NCBI RefSeq assembly: GCF_030161375.1
Contig: NZ_BSSQ01000001.1
Coordinates: 310,001 to 374,000 of the forward strand
Direction of reading: 5' to 3'
DNA: 64,000 bases
DNA from: Paenibacillus glycanilyticus
Lineage (GTDB): Bacteria > Bacillota > Bacilli > Paenibacillales > Paenibacillaceae
Notes under the pieces: model-generated
Databases searched by the model: none
Told to the model about the DNA's origin: nothing
The model's input: the letters and a program-made list of their open reading frames with translations, nothing else
Position numbers and translations under genes: made by a program
In this document: piece by piece, positions 25,556 to 32,252 of the stretch
How positions within the stretch are numbered: the stretch's first letter is position 1
How the letters are laid out: each line of letters starts with the position of its first letter

Positions 25556-26506
25556 ATGTTAGATACTTCATCCACTGCGGGCCAGATCGATCTGGGCGGC
25601 AGTCTTTTGACGGGAAGCGGCAAGCCGTTTGACCGCAGGAAACGCCTGTTTTTCATGAACCGCATGTTCCGTTACGTTTGTATTGCTTGCGCTGCTTTTG
25701 TCTGTCTGATCTTATTCCTCATCCTGCTCCTCATGTTCCGCACAGGCATACTGACCTTTGGCGAAGTGTCCTTCTCCGAATTTTTCCTATCTACGGAATG
25801 GAGTCCGGAAACGGAGCAATACGGCGGATTGCTATTTATTTTTGGTACATTTGCCCTTACTTTATTAACTTTGATTATTTCAGTTCCGCTCTCGCTCCTG
25901 ATCGCGGTCTTTCTGTCGACCTTTGTACCCGCGTGGCTGAAAAACATGCTTCGTCCGGTCATGGACCTGCTTGTCGGCATTCCGTCCGTTGTTTACGGTT
26001 ACCTGGGCTTAACTGTTCTTATTCCATTGATTCGCGATGTTACCGGCACAGGCATGGGTGATGGCCTTCTTGCAGCTGCCCTTGTACTAACGATCATGGT
26101 CTTGCCTACCATCAGCCGCATTAGCGACGACTCCATCACAGCGGTTCCCAAGAAATATAGCGACGCTTCCTATGCCCTTGGGGCTACCCGGTTCCAAACG
26201 GTTGTGAAGGTGCTTATTCCTTCGGCTCGCAGCGGGATTATGTATGCCGTTATTCTTGGCATGGCCCGCGCAATCGGCGAAACCATGGCGGTAGTTATGG
26301 TTATCGGCAATACCCCGCAAATCGCGGACAGCTTGCTTAAGCCTACTTCCGTATTGACGAGCAACATCGTTATGCAGATCGCAAACGTTCCGTTTGATTC
26401 GACCTGGAACTACGCGCTTTACTTAATGGGCTTCCTGCTGCTTGCTATTTCGCTTCTGATGATCGTTGGCGTTCGCTGGCTGCAACGGAGAGGGGTACAA
26501 CACTAA
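25556..26506 (+). CDS. pstC: Phosphate ABC transporter permease PstC
   Basis: The 316-residue permease has six predicted membrane segments, an N-terminal cytoplasmic extension of about 40 residues and the EAA loop SYALGATRFQTVVKVLIPSA, plus the conserved GMARAIGETMAVVMVIGN. AAGGAG is 13 nt before the ATG, a long spacing. The stop overlaps the pstA start by one base (TAATG). Confidence 0.93.
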   Translation: MLDTSSTAGQIDLGGSLLTGSGKPFDRRKRLFFMNRMFRYVCIACAAFVCLILFLILLLMFRTGILTFGEVSFSEFFLSTEWSPETEQYGGLLFIFGTFALTLLTLIISVPLSLLIAVFLSTFVPAWLKNMLRPVMDLLVGIPSVVYGYLGLTVLIPLIRDVTGTGMGDGLLAAALVLTIMVLPTISRISDDSITAVPKKYSDASYALGATRFQTVVKVLIPSARSGIMYAVILGMARAIGETMAVVMVIGNTPQIADSLLKPTSVLTSNIVMQIANVPFDSTWNYALYLMGFLLLAISLLMIVGVRWLQRRGVQH

Positions 26507-27411
26507 TGAGCAATTTAAACACTACGGCAAACAGCAATCCTTTCCGCGGCAAAAGAGGAATCAACAGCTTCAACAACCGTTTCTTTACGATTCTCGTCTG
26601 GACCGTCGGCATTGCGGTCGTCCTCTTTATTCTTGGTCTTCTTTTCCTTATCTTGAAGGACGGAATGCCAAAGCTGTCATGGAACTTCCTGTTTGGTCTG
26701 CCTAGCGAGATTGAAGAAGGCGGCGGTATCGGTCCGGCCCTCGTGAACTCCTTCTACATTCTGTTCCTGTCGCTAGTCATCTCGATCCCGCTTGGGATGG
26801 CGGCAGGCATTTATCTTGCTGAATTTGCGCCCGACAACAAGCTGATCGGATTCGTGCGGATTTGCGTCGAAGGACTTGCTTCCGTACCTTCGATCATCTT
26901 CGGTTTGTTTGGTATCGCGCTGTTCGTAGAAATGTTTCAGCTTGGCCTCACCATTCTAGGCGGCGCCGTTAGTCTCGCATTCTTGAACCTCCCGGTTCTG
27001 ACCCGCGTGACGGAGGAATCCATCCGTGCCGTGCCGAAAGAGCTCAAGAGCGGTTCCTTTGCGCTTGGAGCTACACATTTACAGACGATCATGCGCGTCC
27101 TGATCCCTGCAGCGATGAACGGAATAATTACGGGGATCTGTCTTGTGGCCGGCCGCGCCTTTGGCGAAAGCGCCGTTATTATTCTAACAGCCGGCGTTAC
27201 GACTTCCGGCGAGATGTGGGATTTCAGCCTGTTCTCGCCGGGCGAGACGCTGGCCGTACACTTGTGGTACGTACAGTCCGAAGCGATTGTACCGGACGCC
27301 CAAGAGATCGCCCAGAAGGCGGCTGCGGTACTCGTGTTCTTCGTTCTGCTCATTAACTTGGTGTTCCGCATTCCTCTGTGGTTGAATTCCCGTAAGATGC
27401 AGAGGTCGTAG
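26506..27411 (+). CDS. pstA: Phosphate ABC transporter permease PstA
   Basis: The 301-residue permease shows six membrane segments and the EAA loop SFALGATHLQTIMRVLIPAA followed by GRAFGESAVIILTAG. It is coupled to pstC. It is followed by a repeat element and a terminator rather than by pstB, so the ATPase and phoU must be encoded elsewhere. Confidence 0.93.
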   Translation: MSNLNTTANSNPFRGKRGINSFNNRFFTILVWTVGIAVVLFILGLLFLILKDGMPKLSWNFLFGLPSEIEEGGGIGPALVNSFYILFLSLVISIPLGMAAGIYLAEFAPDNKLIGFVRICVEGLASVPSIIFGLFGIALFVEMFQLGLTILGGAVSLAFLNLPVLTRVTEESIRAVPKELKSGSFALGATHLQTIMRVLIPAAMNGIITGICLVAGRAFGESAVIILTAGVTTSGEMWDFSLFSPGETLAVHLWYVQSEAIVPDAQEIAQKAAAVLVFFVLLINLVFRIPLWLNSRKMQRS

Positions 27412-27433
27412 AAGTCGAGAACTGTCACTGCGC

Positions 27434-27542
27434 AAGTGAATGCTCTTTCGGCCGCTGTTGCTCGGGGATTGCCTGAATCAATTGGCAGAGGTTGCTATCC
27501 CCGAGCAAAGGCGGGCACTTCGTTCCTCAAGAGCATTCACTT
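27434..27542 (+). repeat. Dispersed structured element, copy R2, in the pstA 3' region
   Basis: A perfect 14-bp terminal helix (AAGTGAATGCTCTT at 27434-27447 with AAGAGCATTCACTT at 27529-27542) encloses a perfect 12-bp helix (TTGCTCGGGGAT 27458-27469 with ATCCCCGAGCAA 27497-27508). The inner loop contains GGCAGAGGTT, as in R1. This copy lacks the AGCTTTCT hairpin. It is in the sense orientation between the pstA stop and its terminator. Confidence 0.85.
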
Positions 27543-27578
27543 CCTCCGTTCCTGGCCGACTTCTTTTTTTAAACCGAA

Positions 27579-27615
27579 ACCGGCGTCCATGAAATGGGAC
27601 GCCGGTTAGGTTTGT
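27579..27615 (+). terminator. Terminator of the pst transcript
   Basis: ACCGGCGTCC (27579-27588) pairs with GGACGCCGGT (27597-27606), followed by TAGGTTTGTTT. Confidence 0.7.
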
Positions 27616-27618
27616 TTA

Positions 27619-27683
27619 TGACAGGTTGTATTTGCAACCTGTCTATATGGTCAAAAAAAAGAAGGCTGCGAAAGCCTTCTTTG
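27619..27683 (-). terminator. Hairpin pair; the right one is the probable hesB terminator
   Basis: On the minus strand AAGAAGGCT and AGCCTTCTT arms (about 27659-27683) are followed by TTTTTTTGACC. A second perfect stem, GACAGGTTG with CAACCTGTC (27619-27642), lies just beyond. Both sit between convergent pstA and hesB. Confidence 0.75.
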
Positions 27684-27724
27684 ATTGCGCTTTTGTTTGA
27701 TTCGCCGTATAGGCGGAGCAAAAA

Positions 27725-27864
27725 AATGTTCTGGAAAAACGGAGCTTATGCTTACGAAGTAGCTTTCTTGCAGAAAGCTTTTAAGTGCTCGCTTTTGCTG
27801 CCGGAATCGTACCTCGTACGATAAATTCAAAGATTACGGCAGCAATGGCGATTGGAAGAACATT
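27725..27864 (-). repeat. Dispersed structured element, copy R3, in the hesB 3' region
   Basis: On the minus strand the element runs from AATGTTCT to AGAACATT (perfect 8-bp terminal helix). Helix 1 is TTGCTGCCG/CGGCAGCAA (27837-27845 with 27795-27803). The loop holds an additional ATCGTAC/GTACGAT hairpin (27806-27822) containing CGAGGT. Helix 2 is AGCTTTCT/AGAAAGCT (27761-27779), followed by ACTTCGTAAGCATA. It lies between the hesB stop and terminator in the sense orientation. Confidence 0.85.
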
Positions 27865-27896
27865 CTTTTGCGCAGCCTGCCCCGGCAATCAAATCA

Positions 27897-28253
27897 TTAG
27901 CAATCGCTATCTGGCTTACCGGCAGCCGCAGCCGTACGGAAACTGCTTCCGCAGCCGCATGTTGCTGTTGCGTTCGGGTTCTCGATTGTGAAGCCGCCGC
28001 CCATAGCCGACTCTTTCCAATCGATGATAAGACCGAATAGGTACTTGATGCTGTCGTCGTCGACAACGACTTTCAGGTCGGCAACTTCCATCGCTTTGTC
28101 GTTCTCGTTCTCTTCATCGTCAAAGCCCATGCCGTAGGAGAAGCCCGTACAGCCGCCTTCCTTCACGCCAATGCGCAGGAACAATCCGGGAGTCCCTTCC
28201 TCCTCGAGCATTTCTTTTATTTTATCAGACGCTGTCTCACTAATTGTGATCAT
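27897..28253 (-). CDS. A-type iron-sulfur cluster carrier (HesB/IscA/ErpA family, YutM-like)
   Basis: The 118-residue protein carries the three conserved Fe-S ligands Cys35 (KEGGCTGFSYGMGF), Cys99 and Cys101 (TATCGCG). It would pass clusters from the SUF machinery to apo-enzymes. A 16-residue tail (SSFRTAAAAGKPDSDC) extends past the usual C-terminus and has an extra Cys. GGAGGGACGAGGC precedes the ATG. The neighbourhood with a NifU-like protein, YutJ and YuzB resembles the B. subtilis yut region. Confidence 0.9.
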   Translation of the reverse strand: MITISETASDKIKEMLEEEGTPGLFLRIGVKEGGCTGFSYGMGFDDEENENDKAMEVADLKVVVDDDSIKYLFGLIIDWKESAMGGGFTIENPNATATCGCGSSFRTAAAAGKPDSDC

Positions 28254-28380
28254 GCCTCGTCCCTCCTCTATTATAAATACGAAATAAAATGTATCGTTGT
28301 AGCCCTAGTATACTCTTCTTTTTCCGCTTCCTCAAGAGATGAGCGCCTGCCGTCTTAACGTTTATTCAAGACTTTAGGTG

Positions 28381-28409
28381 TTGCCGCCTTTACCTTACGG
28401 GTTTATAAT
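28381..28409 (+). promoter_or_regulatory. Sigma-A promoter of mqnE
   Basis: TTGCCG (28381-28386) and a consensus TATAAT (28404-28409) are 17 bp apart. The transcript would start near 28416, giving a leader of about 140 nt. Confidence 0.7.
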
Positions 28410-28430
28410 AATGGAAGCTTTCTTAATCGG

Positions 28431-28448
28431 ATGTGCAAATTTTCACAA
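28431..28448. promoter_or_regulatory. Rex-like site in the mqnE leader
   Basis: ATGTGCAAATTTTCACAA matches the Rex consensus TTGTGAA-N4-TTCACAA at 12 of 14 fixed positions. It lies at about +15 to +32 relative to the predicted mqnE start. The rest of the leader (to 28557) has no structure I recognise. Confidence 0.45.
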
Positions 28449-28557
28449 AGGCATCGCCCAGAACGAATCCACTCTTGTTCACAAGAACGATAAATGGCTA
28501 CATGCCTATGCAGCAATAGCTGCAGACCTAATTCTCAAAAAAAAGGAGGTTGCCAAG

Positions 28558-29661
28558 ATGAACATCGCCATTCCATCTCACAATAAGCAAATGCAGTCGA
28601 TTATCGACAAAGTCCGTAACGGAGAACGCCTGACGCTAGAAGACGGCGTATTCCTGTATCAATCGGACGATCTGCTTACGATTGGGCAACTAGCTAATGA
28701 AGTCAATCTTCGCAAGAACGGAAAGAAAGTCTATTTTATCGAGAATATGAGTTTGTACTTCACAAACGTTTGTGAAGCGCATTGCGCATTCTGTAACTTC
28801 CGCAGAGACGAGGGAGCACCTGGTGCCTACACTTTGTCCGGCCAAGAAATGATCGAATACGTAGAACAACACTTCCACCCTGGCGTACGAGAGTTCCATA
28901 TTGTAGGCGGACATAACCCGCATGTTCCGTTCCAATATTATGTCGATTCCCTGAAGGCCCTGAACGAGCGCTTCCCTGAAGTTACGCTCAAAGCCTATAC
29001 AGCTGCGGAAATCGACTTTTTCTCGCGTATTAGCGGCCTAAGCTACAAGGAAGTATTGGAAGAACTAATGAAGGTTGGCCTTAAGTCTCTGACGGGCGGC
29101 GGCGCAGAAATATTATCCGATCATTACCGCAAAAAAATGCGCGTCGACAAAGCCGATGTCAGCCAGTATCTGGAAGTGCACCGCACAGCCCATAATCTTG
29201 GCCTGCGCACGCATACAACAATGCTGTACGGCTCGATTGAATCCCATGAAGACCGTGTCCGCCACATGATGCAAATCCGCGATTTGCAGGACGAAACAAA
29301 CGGCTTCCAGGTATTCATTCCGCTCTCGATGCAGCCGATCAATCCGAAAGCCGGCATTCGCCGCCGCAATTCGGCCTATGAGGATCTGAAGACGATCGCG
29401 ATCAGCCGTCTGATGCTTGATAACATCCAGCACATTAAAGCTTACTTCATTAACATTGGCACGCAGTTGACGCAAGTTGCATTAACGATGGGCGCATCTG
29501 ACGCTCACGGTACCATTGTAAAAGAAAAAATCAGCCATGCGGCTGGCGCATTAACGCCTGAAGGCATCACGCGTGAGGATCTATTATGGCTTATTAGAGG
29601 AGCCGGACGTATTCCTGTGGAGAGAGATACGTTCTATAACGAGATCAAAGTATATGAGTAA
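28558..29661 (+). CDS. mqnE: Aminodeoxyfutalosine synthase (radical SAM)
   Basis: The 367-residue enzyme catalyses the second step of the futalosine menaquinone pathway, joining the MqnA product to adenosine through a SAM radical. The 4Fe-4S motif is Cys72-xxx-Cys76-xx-Cys79 (NVCEAHCAFCNF). Further MqnE features are GGGAEILSDHYRKKM and AHNLGLRTHTTMLYG...LQDETNGFQVFIPL, which distinguish it from MqnC. The ATG at 28558 has AAGGAGG 8 nt upstream. The frame stays open 60 codons further upstream, but that stretch contains the promoter and is not translated. mqnL lies at 32253-34019; mqnA, mqnC and mqnD are outside this window. Confidence 0.92.
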   Translation: MNIAIPSHNKQMQSIIDKVRNGERLTLEDGVFLYQSDDLLTIGQLANEVNLRKNGKKVYFIENMSLYFTNVCEAHCAFCNFRRDEGAPGAYTLSGQEMIEYVEQHFHPGVREFHIVGGHNPHVPFQYYVDSLKALNERFPEVTLKAYTAAEIDFFSRISGLSYKEVLEELMKVGLKSLTGGGAEILSDHYRKKMRVDKADVSQYLEVHRTAHNLGLRTHTTMLYGSIESHEDRVRHMMQIRDLQDETNGFQVFIPLSMQPINPKAGIRRRNSAYEDLKTIAISRLMLDNIQHIKAYFINIGTQLTQVALTMGASDAHGTIVKEKISHAAGALTPEGITREDLLWLIRGAGRIPVERDTFYNEIKVYE

Positions 29662-29732
29662 TCACGTCGTCTGAAGCACATATTAGGCACACAACAAGTC
29701 ATTCATCATTTTGGAGTTGGGTAGGGAATCAT

Positions 29733-30800
29733 ATGAGAAAATTTGTTATTTTGGGCGGCGGCTACGGCGGCCAGGCTATTGCGGCAGATGTTATCGAGAA
29801 GCAGTTGCCAATCGACGTAGAAGTCGTTCTTGTTGACCGCATGCCTTATCAAGGTCTTAAGACTGAGTATTACGCGCTCGCAGCCGGAACGGTTTCGGAT
29901 TTGGACATTCGCGTGAAGTTTCCGCAAGATCCGCGCATAACAACCCGTTTCGGAGAAGTGGTCGATATCGACCTCGACAATAAGCTTGTTCATCTGGAAG
30001 GCCAAGATCCAATCGATTACGAGTGGCTCGTCGTAGGTCTCGGATGTACCGATAATTACCATGGCATCGAAGGGGCTGAGGAGTTCTCCTCCAGCATCCA
30101 AACCTTTTCTAACGCGCGCAAAACCTATCAGCAGCTGAACGACGTGAAGCCTTACGGCCAAGTGTCGATCATCGGCGGCGGTCTTAGCGGCGTAGAAGTA
30201 GCTGCCGAGCTGCGCGAAGCCCGTTCCGATCTGAACATCCGCATCATTGACCGCGGACCAAGCGTTATGTCGGCCTTCCCCGGATCGCTGCAGAAGTTTG
30301 TAGCTTCCTGGTTCAGAGAGCATAACGTAGAGATGCTTAGCCACATCTCGTTAAGCCGCATTGAGCAAGGTTCGTTGTACGATTCCAATGCGAATCAAAC
30401 GATCCTGACGGATGTAACGGTCTGGACAGCAGGCATTCAGCCTGTTGAAATCGTGCAGCGGATGAATCTTCCTAAAGACAAACAAGGTCGCCTTATCATA
30501 AATGAAAACCATCAATTGCCGGACTATAACGATGTGTTTATTTGCGGAGACTGCGCATCCTTGCCATTCTCGCCAAGCGGTCAAGCGGCCGGCGCGCAAG
30601 GTAAGCAAATTGCAGAGGTCATGCATGCGATTTGGAACAACAAGACGCCTAAGCTTGGCAAAATCAAGCTGAAGGGCGTAATGGGCTCCCTCGGCAAGAA
30701 GAACGGCTTTGGCCTCATGGGCAGCACGCCTATGATGGGGAAAATTCCGCGTTTGATCAAGAGCGGTATCCTCTGGAAATCGAAACGCCATTTCGGTTAA
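29733..30800 (+). CDS. yutJ: NADH dehydrogenase-like flavoprotein, YutJ type
   Basis: The 355-residue protein resembles type II NADH dehydrogenases, with FAD motif GGGYGGQAIA at the N-terminus, a second nucleotide fold (IIGGGLSGVEVAAEL) and FICGDCASLPFSPSGQAAGAQGKQIA near the end. B. subtilis YutJ is the nearest named relative and is likewise encoded beside yuzB and yutI. Its physiological electron acceptor is unknown. The start is the ATG at 29733, with GGTAGGGAA upstream. It is convergent with yuzB. Confidence 0.85.
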   Translation: MRKFVILGGGYGGQAIAADVIEKQLPIDVEVVLVDRMPYQGLKTEYYALAAGTVSDLDIRVKFPQDPRITTRFGEVVDIDLDNKLVHLEGQDPIDYEWLVVGLGCTDNYHGIEGAEEFSSSIQTFSNARKTYQQLNDVKPYGQVSIIGGGLSGVEVAAELREARSDLNIRIIDRGPSVMSAFPGSLQKFVASWFREHNVEMLSHISLSRIEQGSLYDSNANQTILTDVTVWTAGIQPVEIVQRMNLPKDKQGRLIINENHQLPDYNDVFICGDCASLPFSPSGQAAGAQGKQIAEVMHAIWNNKTPKLGKIKLKGVMGSLGKKNGFGLMGSTPMMGKIPRLIKSGILWKSKRHFG

Positions 30801-30820
30801 TAATAGGATGATTGCTTAAA

Positions 30821-31063
30821 CTAATCTCTGCTGACGGCTTCATAAATACGGTCATTCAAGTCCTCTGTTGTATCGGCTGCGATAATCGTACCGTCAACTA
30901 AAGCAAATGGCTTCAAATAACATTCGCCGCAGTTGCCGAGGCATCCGTATTCAATGACCTTCAGCCGATCATCCCGTTCAAGCTGTTTCATAATGTCTTC
31001 TGTTCCGTGATGCATATTGCCATTGCAGAACTCGACAAGCGGTTTGGACAATTTTGTAATCAC
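30821..31063 (-). CDS. yuzB: YuzB-like protein (DUF1450)
   Basis: The 80-residue protein contains VEFCNGN and YGCLGNCGECYLKPFALVDG, Cys spacing typical of DUF1450 and reminiscent of a thioredoxin-like ferredoxin. The function is unknown; the context with Fe-S carriers suggests redox or cluster biology. The start is GTG at 31063, with AAGG close upstream. It is divergent from the NifU-like gene. Confidence 0.82.
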   Translation of the reverse strand: MITKLSKPLVEFCNGNMHHGTEDIMKQLERDDRLKVIEYGCLGNCGECYLKPFALVDGTIIAADTTEDLNDRIYEAVSRD

Positions 31064-31138
31064 CTGGCCTTAACGGTTGATATCCATTTTCATTCCTTGC
31101 ACTTTGTACTATAATAGGGGAGAAAGGAGATGATTGCA

Positions 31139-31381
31139 ATGAGTCAAACACAAGATACAATGTACGATGAAGTATTGGACGTACTGGATAAATTGCGTCC
31201 GTTCCTGCAACGCGACGGCGGTGACGTAGAACTGGTAGACGTAGAAGACGGTATCGTTAAACTTCGTCTGATGGGTGCATGCGGTAGCTGCCCAAGTTCC
31301 ACAATTACGCTGAAAGCCGGTATCGAGCGCGCGCTGCTTGAAGAGGTTGAAGGCGTACAGGAAGTTATGCAGGTATTCTAA
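31139..31381 (+). CDS. yutI: NifU-like iron-sulfur scaffold protein (YutI type)
   Basis: The 80-residue protein is a stand-alone NifU C-terminal domain. It has [14 protein letters not shown] and the cluster-binding Cys48-xx-Cys51 ([10 protein letters not shown]). It assembles or transfers 4Fe-4S clusters. I chose the ATG at 31139, since the ATG at 31130 is part of the SD (AAAGGAGATG). TATAAT lies 25 bp upstream of the start region. Confidence 0.9.
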   Translation: MSQTQDTMYDEVLDVLDKLRPFLQRDGGDVELVDVEDGIVKLRLMGACGSCPSSTITLKAGIERALLEEVEGVQEVMQVF

Positions 31382-31388
31382 ATGCTAA

Positions 31389-31427
31389 AGAGTCTTGCCC
31401 GCGTTCTGCAGGCAAGACTCTTTTTTT
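31389..31427 (+). terminator. Terminator of yutI
   Basis: AGAGTCTTGCC (31389-31399) and GGCAAGACTCT (31411-31421) pair perfectly and are followed by seven T. Confidence 0.9.
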
Positions 31428-31517
31428 GTGCAACAGCGTTTAGCGCTCTAGAACAGGCCGTACGTCGTTGTTTCCTTGTTCGGTTCAAATGGATGCCAAT
31501 CGGCGCTCCGGCTCTTC

Positions 31518-32225
31518 CTAACGGGTTTGAATCAGTCTACAGGCATAATCAAAGGCGAGGCGTAATGTACCTGTTACTAATTGCAAACCATGCTGGAGAT
31601 CATCGGCTTGTGCTTCGATATTTTCGAGCCTGAACGCTTGCCCGTAAATTTGATGAGCCTGAGCGAGATCATCCTGCATTTCCGTATTCATATAGTGAAT
31701 TTCCGTATTGCGGCGCTTCCTAAGCCGCCCCATCGGCTCTTTGAGACTTTCCTTAATGTCGTTCAGCTTCCAGGTCAAATCGGGATGCGCCTTCTTATCG
31801 CGCATGTTGCGCAAGACGGTGAAATAAGAGAAATGCGGCTTTATCCGCTCCGTCTTCATATCAAGCAGATCGTTAAGGAAAATACTCAGTTTGTCCAGCA
31901 GCGCAAAGATGCGGATAAACGCATTTTTGTCAAAATACACGTACCGCTGGTAATCAAGCTTCTCCTCCTCCGACATCTGGCTGACGGAAGTTGATTTAAT
32001 CCTTTCCTTGAAGCGGCGGGCCGCATAACAGCTCTGTTCGATTTCGTTAACCGAAGCGAGCAGTCCCTGCGTCCACACCTCGTACGTGCGAAGCTTATGA
32101 TCAACATCCTTGCCCGCCTCGATCTTCCCGTGCACAATGGCGATGAATTGATTCATAAGCTGTATCGCTTCCGCAAGACGGCCTTCCGGCTTCCTTTCCG
32201 GTTCATCAAATAGAAAACGCAGCAT
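31518..32225 (-). CDS. HEPN-domain protein, Cthe_2314-like
   Basis: The 235-residue all-helical soluble protein contains a HEPN-type motif R-x5-H in RLRKRRNTEIHYMNTE (about residues 165-180), a signature of the Cthe_2314-type HEPN family. Many HEPN proteins are RNases, often in toxin-antitoxin systems, but there is no minimal nucleotidyltransferase or antitoxin gene beside it. It follows mqnL by 27 bp in the same direction, so it is probably the last gene of ctaA-mqnL-HEPN. The link to respiration is unexplained. Confidence 0.65.
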   Translation of the reverse strand: MLRFLFDEPERKPEGRLAEAIQLMNQFIAIVHGKIEAGKDVDHKLRTYEVWTQGLLASVNEIEQSCYAARRFKERIKSTSVSQMSEEEKLDYQRYVYFDKNAFIRIFALLDKLSIFLNDLLDMKTERIKPHFSYFTVLRNMRDKKAHPDLTWKLNDIKESLKEPMGRLRKRRNTEIHYMNTEMQDDLAQAHQIYGQAFRLENIEAQADDLQHGLQLVTGTLRLAFDYACRLIQTR

Positions 32226-32252
32226 CAGGCCATCTCCGCCTCTCTTAACAAC

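Noticed and set aside
8836..27864. R elements as insertion sequences
   Set aside because: They are only 110-140 bp, have no ORF and show no clear target-site duplications; a MITE origin remains possible but no partner transposase is in the window.
28378..28557. N-terminal extension of mqnE by 60 codons
   Set aside because: The extension covers the -35 and -10 boxes, and AAGGAGG before 28558 marks the true start.
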